A stretch of 41,462 nt of DNA. Origin: Algoriphagus yeomjeoni. GTDB lineage: Bacteria; Bacteroidota; Bacteroidia; Cytophagales; Cyclobacteriaceae. Shown here one piece after another: positions 7,477 to 15,387 of the stretch (position 1 is its first letter; every line of letters starts with the position of its first letter). The notes under the pieces are model-generated. The model saw nothing but the letters and a program-made list of their open reading frames with translations. It ran no database searches and was not told the DNA's origin. The stretch lies in the NCBI RefSeq assembly GCF_003259505.1, contig NZ_QLLK01000013.1:92180-133641 (forward strand), in the 5' to 3' direction. A program made the position numbers and the translations under genes.

Positions 7477-8472
7477 ATGCAGGACTTTAAAAGTTTTTCA
7501 AACAGGTTAAGTAATTTGAGTTCTGTCGAATTCGAAAATCTTTCCCTGGAACTTTTTCATTTCCAGTCTCAGGCTAATCCAATTTACAGGAAATATATAG
7601 CCGCTCGCAACTTAAGTACGGAAAAGGTGCAATCCATGGATCAAATTCCATTTTTACCCATCCGTTTTTTCAAGGATCATCAGGTCATATCGGGAGAGAC
7701 AAGCGATTTTCCGGAGTTTTTCTCCAGCAGCGGAACTACAGGGATGATTACCAGCAAACATTACATTTGGTCTGAGAAATGGTATCTGTATCATGCACAG
7801 CGCATTTTTGAAAATGAATTTGGATCACTGAAAGATTTTCATGTTCTGGCACTTTTGCCCGCTTATCTGGAAAGGAAGGGGAGTAGCCTAGTGAGTATGG
7901 CTGATCATTTTATTAAGGAAAGCAATTCTGATCATTCAGGTTTTTACCTCTATAATCAGGATGAGTTGCTCGACAAAATGGAGTTGCTGGCAGGAGATCC
8001 TAAAAAGATCCTGCTTTTAGGAGTGACTTTTGCCTTATTGGATTTGGCAGAGTCAGGGAAGAAATTCAATTCACCCTCCAACCTACTAGTGATGGAAACA
8101 GGAGGGATGAAAGGCAGGAGAAAGGAGATGATCAGGGAGGAAGTGCATAATATTTTGAAACCTTTTTTCGGGGTGGAAAGTATTCATTCAGAGTACGGAA
8201 TGACTGAACTCATGTCTCAGGCTTATTCAAAAGCTGCGGGGAAGTATACGCTTCCTGATTCTATGCGCGTTATGCTTAGGGATGTAAACGATCCACTTTC
8301 ACTCTCGCAGCGCTCCCAAGGAGGAATCAATGTGATTGATCTGGCGAATTTTCATTCCTGTGCATTTATTGAAACTCAGGATTTGGGGAGATTTGATGAA
8401 AATGGAATGCTGGAAGTGCTGGGGAGATTTGACAACAGCGAAATTAGGGGCTGTAATCTATTGGTGCAGTAA
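7477..8472 (+). CDS. LuxE-like acyl-protein synthetase / acyl transferase
   Basis: The product (331 residues from the ATG at 7477; an upstream TTG at 7453 would add eight residues) resembles the acyl-protein synthetase family named after LuxE, relatives of AMP-forming acyl-activating enzymes. The phosphate-binding signature FFSSSGTTGM is clear around residue 85. Downstream are LLGVTFALL, a METGGMKGR turn and EYGMTELMSQAY, which matches the adenylation-enzyme A5-type motif; near the C-terminus DLGRF recalls the A7-type motif. Family members activate a fatty acid with ATP and transfer the acyl group to a protein cysteine. No lux or reductase genes are nearby, so a bioluminescence role is excluded. 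In Bacteroidota such genes probably act in cell-envelope or lipid metabolism, but the acceptor is unknown. Confidence 0.8.
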   Translation: MQDFKSFSNRLSNLSSVEFENLSLELFHFQSQANPIYRKYIAARNLSTEKVQSMDQIPFLPIRFFKDHQVISGETSDFPEFFSSSGTTGMITSKHYIWSEKWYLYHAQRIFENEFGSLKDFHVLALLPAYLERKGSSLVSMADHFIKESNSDHSGFYLYNQDELLDKMELLAGDPKKILLLGVTFALLDLAESGKKFNSPSNLLVMETGGMKGRRKEMIREEVHNILKPFFGVESIHSEYGMTELMSQAYSKAAGKYTLPDSMRVMLRDVNDPLSLSQRSQGGINVIDLANFHSCAFIETQDLGRFDENGMLEVLGRFDNSEIRGCNLLVQ

Positions 8473-8528
8473 TTGCTATCTAACTAATAATTGAACATAT
8501 TTGACCTTTGACAAACAAAAACAGACAG

Positions 8529-8648
8529 ATGAAAAAATTAGCCACTGCAGCATTATTGATTGGGATATTAGCATTGGGAGCTTGTGCTTCCAGTAAGCCT
8601 TGCCCAGCTTACGCCAAGGCGACGACTACTCAGGACGCCAATAGCTAA
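8529..8648 (+). CDS. Very small lipoprotein with a CPAY motif (39 residues)
   Basis: The ATG at 8529 opens a 39-residue frame starting MKKLATAALLIGILALGAC: positive n-region, hydrophobic core and lipobox LGAC, so Cys19 is the predicted lipidation site. The mature peptide is only about 20 residues and contains CPAY. Short lipoproteins and exported peptides with a CPAY motif are widespread in Bacteroidota in my experience of such genomes, with unknown role. It sits 56 bases after the LuxE-like gene and may be cotranscribed with it; a hairpin terminator follows immediately after the stop codon. Too short for default gene finders, but the complete lipoprotein signal and the tight terminator make it credible. 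Confidence 0.75.
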   Translation: MKKLATAALLIGILALGACASSKPCPAYAKATTTQDANS

Positions 8649-8654
8649 AAAAAC

Positions 8655-8684
8655 ACGCTGATCTAATAATCAGCGTATTTTTTT
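8655..8684. terminator. Rho-independent terminator shared by convergent genes
   Basis: ACGCTGAT (8655-8662) pairs with ATCAGCGT (8669-8676), followed by ATTTTTTT on the plus strand and with a run of A upstream for the other strand. The downstream arm encodes the last codons of the regulator on the minus strand. Confidence 0.85.
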
Positions 8685-9820
8685 ATGTCTTCCAGGCTAA
8701 TTTCAGGTTCGCCTAGTATCACCAGTCTCTCTACTACATTTCGCAGCTCCCGGATATTACCAGTCCAAGGATATTCCTGCAGTTTTGCCAATGCGGCTTT
8801 ACTGATACTTTTTGGTGCATCCCCGTTTTCCTGAGAGATATCATCCAAAAACTTATTTACTAATAAAGGGATATCGTCCTTTCTATCTTTTAGCGCTGGA
8901 ACCTGAATAAGAATCACACTTAACCTGTGATATAAATCCTCTCTAAACTTATTCTCCTCAATCTCTTTCTTCAAATCCTTATTCGTAGCTGCAAGCACGC
9001 GTACATCCACTTTGATGTCTTTGTCTGAACCTACACGATTGATCAAGTTCTCTTGAAGTGCACGTAGAACTTTTGATTGGGCTGAAAGAGACATATCTCC
9101 GATTTCATCCAAAAACAAGGTGCCACCCTGAGCCTGTTCAAACTTCCCTTGACGCTGCTTATGAGCCGAAGTAAAAGCGCCTTTCTCATGTCCAAAAAGC
9201 TCGCTTTCAATTAGTTCTGAAGGAATAGCGGCACAGTTTACTGCCACAAAAGGTTGTGTAGATCTATTGCTTTTTGCATGTACCCAATGAGCGACAAGTT
9301 CCTTACCGGTGCCGTTCGGTCCTGTGATCAGCACTCTAGCGTCAGTAGGAGCGACTTTTTCAATCGTGTCTTTTACCTTATGAATAGCGGCAGATTCTCC
9401 CACCATATCCAATTTCTTGGATAGCTTCTTCTTAAGCACCTTGGTCTCAGTGACTAAATTCTTTTTGTCCAAAGCATTACGAACTGTGAGCAAAAGACGG
9501 TTTAGATCCGGAGGTTTAGGGATAAAGTCGAAAGCCCCCTTCTTAGTTGCTTCTACGGCAGTTTCTATGCTCCCATGTGCTGAGATCATGATGAACTGAG
9601 GTGATTTATCAAGCCCTTTGGCCTTTTCCAGTACTTCTATGCCGTCCATTTTTGGCATTTTCACATCACAGAGAACAAGATCGTAATCGTCTTCCTGCAA
9701 CTTTGCCAACCCCTCTTCTCCATCTTGGGCTTCTGTCACTGTGTATTTTTCGTACTCTAGAATTTCGCGGAGTGTGGCGCGGATGACTTTCTCGTCATCA
9801 ATGATCAGTATTTTCGACAT
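8663..9820 (-). CDS. Sigma-54-type response regulator lacking a DNA-binding domain
   Basis: The product has 385 residues. Residues 1-120 form a receiver with acidic pocket D8/D9, phosphoacceptor D52 and K102. Residues 140-370 form an AAA+ sigma-54 activation domain: Walker A GPNGTGKE (167-174), loop 1 GAFTSA (214-219, canonical GAFTGA), Walker B GTLFLDEIGD (233-242), arginine-finger region FREDLYHRL and sensor II GNIRELRN. The protein ends at residue 385, just after the AAA+ lid, with no Fis-type helix-turn-helix; NtrC-like activators normally run to 440-480 residues. It would therefore act without its own enhancer binding, as known for H. pylori FlgR, or interact with another DNA-binding partner. 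The gene lies 22 bases downstream of rnpB on the same strand. No cognate kinase is adjacent. Confidence 0.92.
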   Translation of the reverse strand: MSKILIIDDEKVIRATLREILEYEKYTVTEAQDGEEGLAKLQEDDYDLVLCDVKMPKMDGIEVLEKAKGLDKSPQFIMISAHGSIETAVEATKKGAFDFIPKPPDLNRLLLTVRNALDKKNLVTETKVLKKKLSKKLDMVGESAAIHKVKDTIEKVAPTDARVLITGPNGTGKELVAHWVHAKSNRSTQPFVAVNCAAIPSELIESELFGHEKGAFTSAHKQRQGKFEQAQGGTLFLDEIGDMSLSAQSKVLRALQENLINRVGSDKDIKVDVRVLAATNKDLKKEIEENKFREDLYHRLSVILIQVPALKDRKDDIPLLVNKFLDDISQENGDAPKSISKAALAKLQEYPWTGNIRELRNVVERLVILGEPEISLEDIKKYADY

Positions 9821-10084
9821 AGTTTCAATATAAAATAAAAAAGTGCAAGTCTATAAGCCGGGTTCTGTTTCCTCCTCTATTTTCAGAGTCAGTTTCTTGC
9901 CATTTATCTAGCCCCGACTTCGCAATCGGGGTCCATCGATCTACCCATTCCGCATAAAAGCGAGCAACTTTTCCCGGAACTGAATCCGGCGCGGAACCTA
10001 TTTGATCTTTCAACCCATAAGGTTTGCCATGCCCCCGATGTCACCATCGAAGCGGTGGGCTCTTACCCCACCTTTTCACCCTTA

Positions 10085-10102
10085 TCCCGATAGCTATCGG
10101 GA
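10085..10102. repeat. 18-base palindrome forming the P12 hairpin of rnpB
   Basis: TCCCGATAGCTATCGGGA is a perfect palindrome, identical to the one at 10200-10217. Its core also occurs at 14286-14305 and in an imperfect form at 20265-20283. Confidence 0.85.
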
Positions 10103-10199
10103 CGGTATATTCTCTGTTGCACTAGCTGTAAACTGACCGTCACCAGTCAGCCCCCTTCCCGTTAGGAAGTATGGCGCTCTATGTTGCCCGGACTTTCCT

Positions 10200-10217
10200 T
10201 CCCGATAGCTATCGGGA
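10200..10217. repeat. 18-base palindrome forming the P3 hairpin of rnpB
   Basis: Second exact copy of TCCCGATAGCTATCGGGA, directly before the conserved AGGAAAGTCC of rnpB, where the P3 helix is expected. Confidence 0.85.
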
Positions 10218-10235
10218 CGACAAGACGACTTGCAC

Positions 10236-10955
10236 GTTCCAAAGTACGGCATTTTCTGGCTATCGGTTTTGGAAAATGTTTGGTTGGAAATAAACCTTGA
10301 GGAACGGGATTGTGTAAGTAGTTCTATTTCTGTCTCTTTTCACTTATCTTTTTGGTACTACCACGAATTTAGAGGAATTGATAATCGATTAACTGGTGAA
10401 GATGGTTTCCGGAGGCTAGCATCCGGATGGGTGAGCCTTTCGGGATTTTCGGTTTTGTACTGAATTGAACACCGTGAAGAAAATGACTTAGCTCCCGAGG
10501 TACGAGAGGACAAGTCGTAAAGAAAATGCCCAGAGGCATTTTTAGACTTGGGCCAGGTTGTGGGAGGGAGTCATTTTTAGGTGTGAAATGCAGTACAAAA
10601 TTCCGCTGTTTGCTCAGCATAAAGTAGCACTACACCTCACAGCGGAAATTGAGCATTACGAAATCTTCACACCCTAAGATGATTGCTAAACATGCGAGAT
10701 TCCATGTGGCAAGTGAAAAACAAATTACAAGCACATGAAAGAAAAAGCCGAGGCTCAGGGCTTTTTGGTTACTTTTTGGCCGCCAAAAAGTGACAAAGAA
10801 AAACCTATAGAGAAAGGGGGAATGTGTTAGAAATGTTAAGTTTCCGAAAGAAAAAAGCAGTAATGATAATCAGAACCTATACTCTCTACTAGAGAAATTA
10901 GTTAAAAACCCAACTTGCTTTTCCATTAAATTCAGGGTAGAATCATCTTTTTCTT
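10236..10955. other. Intergenic region upstream of rnpB, no gene recognised
   Basis: About 720 bases without a convincing gene. Two open frames (10230-10463 plus, 10369-10620 minus) have no recognisable domains and atypical composition. The 5' part must contain the rnpB promoter, but I find no clean TTG/TAnnTTTG pair. The stretch includes small imperfect hairpins, for example CCGGA...TCCGG near 10410-10430, CAGCGG/CCGCTG arms around 10600-10645, and the inverted repeat at 10771-10791. A short RNA cannot be excluded. Confidence 0.5.
10771..10791. repeat. Perfect 10-bp inverted repeat
   Basis: ACTTTTTGGC and GCCAAAAAGT flank a single base. It shares the CTTTTTGG/CCAAAAAG core with the hairpin at 48-71 and, like that one, is followed by a GACAAAG-type phrase on one side, suggesting copies of one dispersed element. 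Confidence 0.65.
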
Positions 10956-11429
10956 ATGGATAAAAACAAAAATAAAAAGTTCAGAAGATTGATTCGATTA
11001 GTCAATTGGTATCCACCCTATTTATTTTCGGGGATTAAAGTGATTGACCATGCAGATGATTTTTCCAGTTTCCGTACTCGTCTCAAACTCACCTGGTACA
11101 ACAGGAACCTAATCGGTACCGCTTTTGGAGGTTCTCTTTATTCCATGTGCGATCCATTCTTTATGTTTATTCTAATCATTCAGCTTGGTGATGAATACAT
11201 CGTTTGGGATAAAACAGCAAGTATAGAGTTTGTAAAACCTGGTAAAGGGACTGTTTATGCGGAATTCAAACTCTCTCCTGAACAGGTAGCGGCCATCAAA
11301 ATGACTGTAGACCGTGACGGAAAAGGCGTATTTGAGTTTCCTTGTGAAGTAAAAGATACCGAGAGTAACATCATCGCCAAGCTGCAGAAAGGTGTTTATG
11401 TGAGAAGAAAAGACCTGGCTAAGCCGTAA
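10956..11429 (+). CDS. DUF4442 protein, hotdog-fold thioesterase-like
   Basis: The 157-residue protein matches the DUF4442 family, hotdog-fold proteins related to PaaI/YigI-type acyl-CoA thioesterases. Typical features are the early NWYPPYLFSGIKV segment, the strand pattern of the first half, and the helix-start signature GTAFGGSLYSMCDPFFMFIL around residues 53-72, where hotdog thioesterases place their central helix. The second half (KTASIEFVKPGKGTVYAEFKL) is the characteristic beta-sheet with a conserved KPG turn. No signal peptide; cytosolic. The substrate is unknown and no acyl-CoA gene is adjacent. It lies 45 bases upstream of the DUF3109 gene on the same strand and probably forms an operon with it. 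Domain assignment is from recognition of the sequence pattern. Confidence 0.82.
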   Translation: MDKNKNKKFRRLIRLVNWYPPYLFSGIKVIDHADDFSSFRTRLKLTWYNRNLIGTAFGGSLYSMCDPFFMFILIIQLGDEYIVWDKTASIEFVKPGKGTVYAEFKLSPEQVAAIKMTVDRDGKGVFEFPCEVKDTESNIIAKLQKGVYVRRKDLAKP

Positions 11430-11474
11430 GCCTATCGTTCGATTGCGTAACTTTGAGGGCAAATAAAGAAGACC

Positions 11475-12038
11475 ATGATAATAGTAGGGGATACCGTTCT
11501 TTCGGATGATATAAAGGAGAATTTTTTCGTCTGTGACCTTGAGGCTTGCAAAGGTGCTTGCTGTGTGGAAGGGGATGCAGGCGCACCATTGGAAGATGAG
11601 GAAACCAAGATCATCGAAGATATATACCCAATTGTCAAAGATTACATCACAGAAGAAGGTCGTCAGGCAATTGAAAAGCAAGGTACTTGGGTATTTGATA
11701 AGGATGGGGACAAAGGTACTCCTACCATTGGAGATAATCGAGAATGTGCTTACGCCTTAACTGATGATCGTGGAATTCTAAAATGTGGCATAGAGCAAGC
11801 TTACCTAGATGGCAAGATCACTTGGAAGAAACCTATCAGCTGCCACATGTACCCAATTCGTATTACCAAATACGATCAGTTTGATGCCCTGAATTATGAT
11901 CGCTGGCATATCTGCGATCCAGCATGTCAGTTGGGAGCTAGTCTGAAAGTGCCAATCTATAAATTCCTCAAAGACGCGCTTATACGGAAGTATGGAGAAG
12001 CTTGGTATGCGGAATTGGTAGAAGAGATTGAAGGATGA
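11475..12038 (+). CDS. DUF3109 family cysteine-rich protein
   Basis: The 187-residue product is a clear DUF3109 member. The diagnostic cysteine cluster C-x5-C-x3-CC ([21 protein letters not shown], around residues 19-39) comes first, followed by [20 protein letters not shown] and HICDPAC. These cysteines are likely metal ligands; related YkgJ-type proteins are described as putative zinc- or iron-chelating. The overall length equals that of typical family members, and the conserved [14 protein letters not shown] block is intact. No signal peptide, so cytosolic. The gene follows the DUF4442 gene at 45 bases and precedes a small lipoprotein gene. Precise function is unknown for the family. Confidence 0.9.
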   Translation: MIIVGDTVLSDDIKENFFVCDLEACKGACCVEGDAGAPLEDEETKIIEDIYPIVKDYITEEGRQAIEKQGTWVFDKDGDKGTPTIGDNRECAYALTDDRGILKCGIEQAYLDGKITWKKPISCHMYPIRITKYDQFDALNYDRWHICDPACQLGASLKVPIYKFLKDALIRKYGEAWYAELVEEIEG

Positions 12039-12072
12039 GTTGATTTGAAATTAGAGGTTAAAGATTTGAGAT

Positions 12073-12378
12073 TTGAAATTTTCAAAATCACACGTTATTC
12101 TACTGCTTTTTTCGATGCTACTAGGATCCTGTTTCAATGACTATAAAAAATTTGAGGGAGTAATATTAGACCTTAGGGCAGTAAATGGGCCGAAAGTAAT
12201 TGGGTTTCGAACTGTCTATGAATTTCAATATTTTGATTCTGGGCAACTTGACACCATAGAAATTATGGATAAGCGCGTTTACCTTTTACCTGGTGATTCA
12301 ATTCAAATTGAAATTGATCACCTGGATAAGCTTGATCACAGAGTCCTCAAAATACTGTATCGGGCACCTAGACATTAA
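12073..12378 (+). CDS. Small predicted lipoprotein, 101 residues
   Basis: The frame starts at TTG 12073, which immediately gives a good type II signal peptide, MKFSKSHVILLLFSMLLGSC (lipobox LGSC, Cys20); no ATG in the frame precedes the signal, so the TTG start is the best choice. The mature 81-residue part contains aromatic and acidic residues (FEGVILDLRAV, YEFQYFDSGQLDTIEI, LLPGDSIQIEIDHLD) and looks like a small beta-rich domain. I do not recognise the family. It follows the DUF3109 gene by 34 bases and is convergent with the thioredoxin-like gene, whose end is six bases away. Probably periplasmic or outer-membrane anchored. Confidence 0.7.
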   Translation: MKFSKSHVILLLFSMLLGSCFNDYKKFEGVILDLRAVNGPKVIGFRTVYEFQYFDSGQLDTIEIMDKRVYLLPGDSIQIEIDHLDKLDHRVLKILYRAPRH

Positions 12379-12384
12379 GAATAA

Positions 12385-13920
12385 TTAGGGTGTTTTTATT
12401 GGTGGCGGTATTGGAGGTCCGGAGTTCTTGTTTTTTTCCCTTGGCGGCAAATTAGACACATCGTTTTCCTCAAACATGGATAGGGGTCTTGCTCTCTTTT
12501 CTATTATTTCCCCCTCTTTGGCAAAAAGGAAATAGTGAGGAAATTCCCCTTCCCAGTCAAACAACAAAGTGAACTGCTTTCGTAATATGTTGCCGGATTC
12601 ACCCACCACCAAAAAGCAGTTTTCCTTTTTTAAGTTGTATTTCTCTACAACATTGAGCCATTTTGTTTTATCGTTTTCGAAAAACAGCCAAATAGGCCGT
12701 ACTTTTTTAGAATTGTCTAAATGTTTTGTTTCTTCATATACAGCCATTTCTTCCAGGCAGGGCTTGCACCAGGATCCTGAAAAATCAAATAATAGATAGG
12801 GCTGGGCTGTGGTCTTAAACAGCTCATCAAAAGCAAGCTCTTTGTCATTCACATCAAACAAGCGGGCGCCTCTAATTTCATTGTTTACATAGCCCGATTT
12901 TTCAATTCCCCGATTGGGGTCCTGATCCAGCTGAAGTGCATATTCCTTAAAAGCAGGATAGGTTAGTTGGTCAACTAGCGCTAGTTCTTGTTCTTCACTT
13001 AACATTCCGTCATTAAAAAGATTGAGCTGTACATACTGCTTAACGGTATCATTACTGCTATAGAACCTTTCAAGAATAGCTTGTGCGTCGAGACCCATTT
13101 CCTTGAAAAAGTAAAAGACAGATCCGTAGTAGCCCAAAGTCACGGGGTCATCATAATCCTCTTCTTGTAAACTAGCATATTCAAGCATATTCATCTGACT
13201 AGTTTCAATGGCACTTCTTATTGATCCGTCTTTGGTGTTGATATAAAGATGTGCAAGCCTGTACGCTAGTCTTCCGAGAAGTTCTTTAGCACCATATTTT
13301 TTTACCGTTTCAAAAGTGGAACTGTCACGTTTCAGGTTAGGGTGATCTTTGTAAATCAGTGCCGTACAACTGTCAGCCATGCTCCTGAGGCTTTCTCTAG
13401 AGGTGAGTTCAGCTATTTGGTCCGCCGTTTTCAGATCTTTGAGAGAATTGGTAATACTGTTTAAATATTTATCGAACAAAAGACCAGATGGTCCCTTCCA
13501 TATAAAAAAGACATTTCCATGATTAATAGTGATGATGTTCTTAAAACTCTCCTTTGGTTGCGATAAGACCTCAAAGTCCATGTTTAGGCTGTCGCCAGGC
13601 TCAATATGAAATATATAATGCCCCAAAGTCAAATAAGTCGGCTTTTCGATATTGGTTTTTATTACGGTTTTAAGATTCGCTGAAGTATCTAAAGTAAATG
13701 GAGGAGGTGGGAGATAAAGCGGATCAAAAGCTAACGGGTTACGCAGGCCAAGAGAGGATAAATACTTTCTGTCAACATCCTTTTTGAGATTTACTACAAT
13801 TGTAGTGTTATAGATTCCCTTCTTTTCATTAGGCAGCACTTCGGAATTCTGTGAATAACATGAAACACTAATTAATAGGAATGCAATAAAAGCGAGTGTC
13901 TTATAAAAATCAGGTAGCAT
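12385..13920 (-). CDS. TlpA-like exported thioredoxin-family protein
   Basis: The 511-residue protein begins with a signal peptide (MLPDFYKTLAFIAFLLISVSCYSQ), cleaved either by signal peptidase I after SQ or as a lipoprotein at the Cys; the context VSC is a weak lipobox. A large N-terminal part (about 30-340) with beta-rich and then helical character carries no motif I can name. The C-terminal 150 residues form a thioredoxin fold: PYLLFDFSGSWCKPC (redox motif WCKPC), then IWLFFENDKTKW and FPHYFLFAKEGEII with the cis-proline region. This architecture is common among Bacteroidota exported TlpA/ResA-like disulfide reductases. The very C-terminus is proline-rich and may be unstructured. Transcribed alone; convergent with the small lipoprotein gene. 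Confidence 0.85.
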   Translation of the reverse strand: MLPDFYKTLAFIAFLLISVSCYSQNSEVLPNEKKGIYNTTIVVNLKKDVDRKYLSSLGLRNPLAFDPLYLPPPPFTLDTSANLKTVIKTNIEKPTYLTLGHYIFHIEPGDSLNMDFEVLSQPKESFKNIITINHGNVFFIWKGPSGLLFDKYLNSITNSLKDLKTADQIAELTSRESLRSMADSCTALIYKDHPNLKRDSSTFETVKKYGAKELLGRLAYRLAHLYINTKDGSIRSAIETSQMNMLEYASLQEEDYDDPVTLGYYGSVFYFFKEMGLDAQAILERFYSSNDTVKQYVQLNLFNDGMLSEEQELALVDQLTYPAFKEYALQLDQDPNRGIEKSGYVNNEIRGARLFDVNDKELAFDELFKTTAQPYLLFDFSGSWCKPCLEEMAVYEETKHLDNSKKVRPIWLFFENDKTKWLNVVEKYNLKKENCFLVVGESGNILRKQFTLLFDWEGEFPHYFLFAKEGEIIEKRARPLSMFEENDVSNLPPREKNKNSGPPIPPPIKTP

Positions 13921-14425
13921 ATTTTTTAGATTAAAGTGATTACACGTGTGGTTAATAAAAAAGCAGTTAAAATAAATTCTTAATCATAAAATATTTGTAT
14001 TCGGAGAAAAAAAATATTTTATGATTTTTTAGGATTCTTAGTTCATTTGTAACTCCTTGAATTATACAGAAATTACCAGCAAAATCATAACACCAAAAAA
14101 GTTGGCTGGACCTAATAGTTTATAAAAGTATATGTATATCCGCTTTTCTACCAGTAAGGAAGCAAAAGCAATGTAGGTAATGTTAAACTTAAGAACTGAG
14201 GCCACTTCGGTCTTCGGTCATCCCCGCCTGCAGTTCGGGCAGGGGTCTTCCAGCCAACCAAGCATAGAATCAAAGGGACTGGCATCATCCGATAGCTATC
14301 GGATGCGGATAATCAAATAAAAGTAATACTTGCTTGGGGTAGACTGATTCCCTTTTGTTATCAGAGTGGGATTAGGATTCTCTTGATTAAAAAGTATACC
14401 GACTTTATTCCTGAGCAGACTTTAA
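13921..14425. other. Intergenic region with palindromes, no gene
   Basis: The first half is AT-rich and should contain the promoter of the thioredoxin-like gene; I see no exact consensus. The second half contains a hairpin at 14222-14245 (CCTGC/GCAGG within C- and G-rich arms) and a 20-base perfect palindrome (14286-14305). No protein-like frame. Confidence 0.6.
14286..14305. repeat. 20-base palindrome CATCCGATAGCTATCGGATG
   Basis: Perfect palindrome sharing the 14-base core CCGATAGCTATCGG with the two hairpins inside rnpB, and a related sequence at 20265-20283. Confidence 0.85.
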
Positions 14426-15220
14426 TTAAAAACTAGATTCGATCAACTCAACAGTCACACGCTGCTCAATGGGATAAACAGGAGTGCCAAATTGATTGAA
14501 AATGGCGACATCGGCAGCATCCCGACCGAAGCCTAGAACTACATATCCTCCTCTGTTGCCAACCTGAGTAGCATCAAAGGTGTACCAACGGTTTCCAATG
14601 TAAGCTTCAAACCAAGCATGCATATCCATGGGCTTTAACTCATGCAAATATCCAACTACTATTCGGGCAGGAATGCTCAAGCTTCTGCACATGGCAATAC
14701 CCAAATGTGCCAAATCAGTGCATACGCCAAACTTTCTTGTATTAACCTGAATGGCAGATATGGGCTGGTTGTTGCTTCCTGGAATATAGCTGATGTTGTC
14801 CCAAAGCCAGTCGGTAATGGCTGCAACCTGATTATAGCCCAAATATTGACCCTGGGTGATTTCCATGCTCATTTCATTGAAGAAATCCGACTCGCAGTAT
14901 CTGCTAGGAAGCAAATAGCTTAAAACTGCATCAGGTAAATTTTGGATTTCCACAAAAGGCTCATCAAAGCCCTGATCTATATAATCTGAGGTAATCACCT
15001 CCGAAGAAGTGTCTATAGAGAACATCCCAATAGGTGCAATCAATCGCTGACAGAGGTTGCCATAGCCGTCAGTGAATTCAAAAACAGGAATGCTGGGGGT
15101 GATTTTAAACTCCTCCTTTTCTACCCATTGTTGGCTTCCGCTTCTAGGTCTGAGCATCAATATGAAAGGCGTAGGTTCAGAAATCTCAAATTTTAGATTA
15201 CAGCTGCTGCGTAAGTGCAT
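14426..15220 (-). CDS. Transglutaminase-like cysteine protease
   Basis: Cytosolic protein of 264 residues when started at ATG 15220 (MHLRSSCNLKFEIS); the longer frame to 15283 adds 21 residues with no family support. The N-terminal part (about 1-110) matches the bacterial transglutaminase N-terminal domain pattern with PTPFILMLRPRSG. The C-terminal part is a transglutaminase-like core with the full triad: C167 in FGVCTDLAH, H201 in DMHAWFEAY and D216 in TFDATQ. Proteins of this family hydrolyse peptides or act on protein amides; the substrate is unknown. No signal peptide. Often such genes travel with a proteasome-like or ATP-grasp partner, but none is adjacent here. The upstream sugar dehydrogenase gene on the same strand is 167 bases away, so cotranscription is possible but not indicated. 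Confidence 0.9.
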   Translation of the reverse strand: MHLRSSCNLKFEISEPTPFILMLRPRSGSQQWVEKEEFKITPSIPVFEFTDGYGNLCQRLIAPIGMFSIDTSSEVITSDYIDQGFDEPFVEIQNLPDAVLSYLLPSRYCESDFFNEMSMEITQGQYLGYNQVAAITDWLWDNISYIPGSNNQPISAIQVNTRKFGVCTDLAHLGIAMCRSLSIPARIVVGYLHELKPMDMHAWFEAYIGNRWYTFDATQVGNRGGYVVLGFGRDAADVAIFNQFGTPVYPIEQRVTVELIESSF

Positions 15221-15387
15221 AGATAAATTATTAATAACCAGAATATATTGTCTTCCTGAACCATTTTCTATTGGTTCAGGCAAAAGGATAAGCTAAACTT
15301 TCATTATGATAAAAAGTAAAGCCTAACTTAATCTATGGTTATTTCTTGGGCTGTTAGTGTTGGGAATATTCTGAATTTACTCAGTTC

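Larger units (their letters stand above)
9843..10235 (-). ncRNA. rnpB: RNase P RNA, bacterial type A
   Basis: Catalytic RNA that matures the 5' ends of tRNAs. Read on the minus strand the conserved cores appear in order: GGAAAGTCCGGGC (P4 5' side), GCAACAGAGA, TAAGGGTGAAA, GGTAAGAGCCCACCGC, GGCAAACC and finally ACAGAACCCGGCTTAT (P4 3' side). The ends pair as P1 (GTGCAAGTC with GACTTGCAC), giving 393 nt, a normal length. The P18 hairpin at 9912-9931 has a CCCCGATT/AGTCGGGG stem capped by GCGA, a GNRA tetraloop as expected for docking. Two peripheral hairpins, in the positions of P3 (10200-10217) and P12 (10085-10102), have the same 18-base palindrome that recurs elsewhere in the window. The P1 end is followed by a T run that may terminate transcription. 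Confidence 0.96.

Noticed and set aside
9825..10013. 62-codon open frame on the minus strand
   Set aside because: Lies over the 3' half of the RNase P RNA gene; its bases are explained by RNA conservation.
10499..10511. GGTACGAGAGGAC, identical over 12 bases to the sarcin-ricin loop of 23S rRNA
   Set aside because: The flanking sequence does not follow 23S rRNA and no other rRNA core motif is nearby; taken as coincidence.
10369..10620. 83-codon minus-strand open frame upstream of rnpB
   Set aside because: No protein-like pattern and no recognisable family; proline/serine-rich by chance composition.
11172..11681. 169-codon minus-strand open frame
   Set aside because: Antisense to the DUF4442 and DUF3109 genes, both of which have clear family features.
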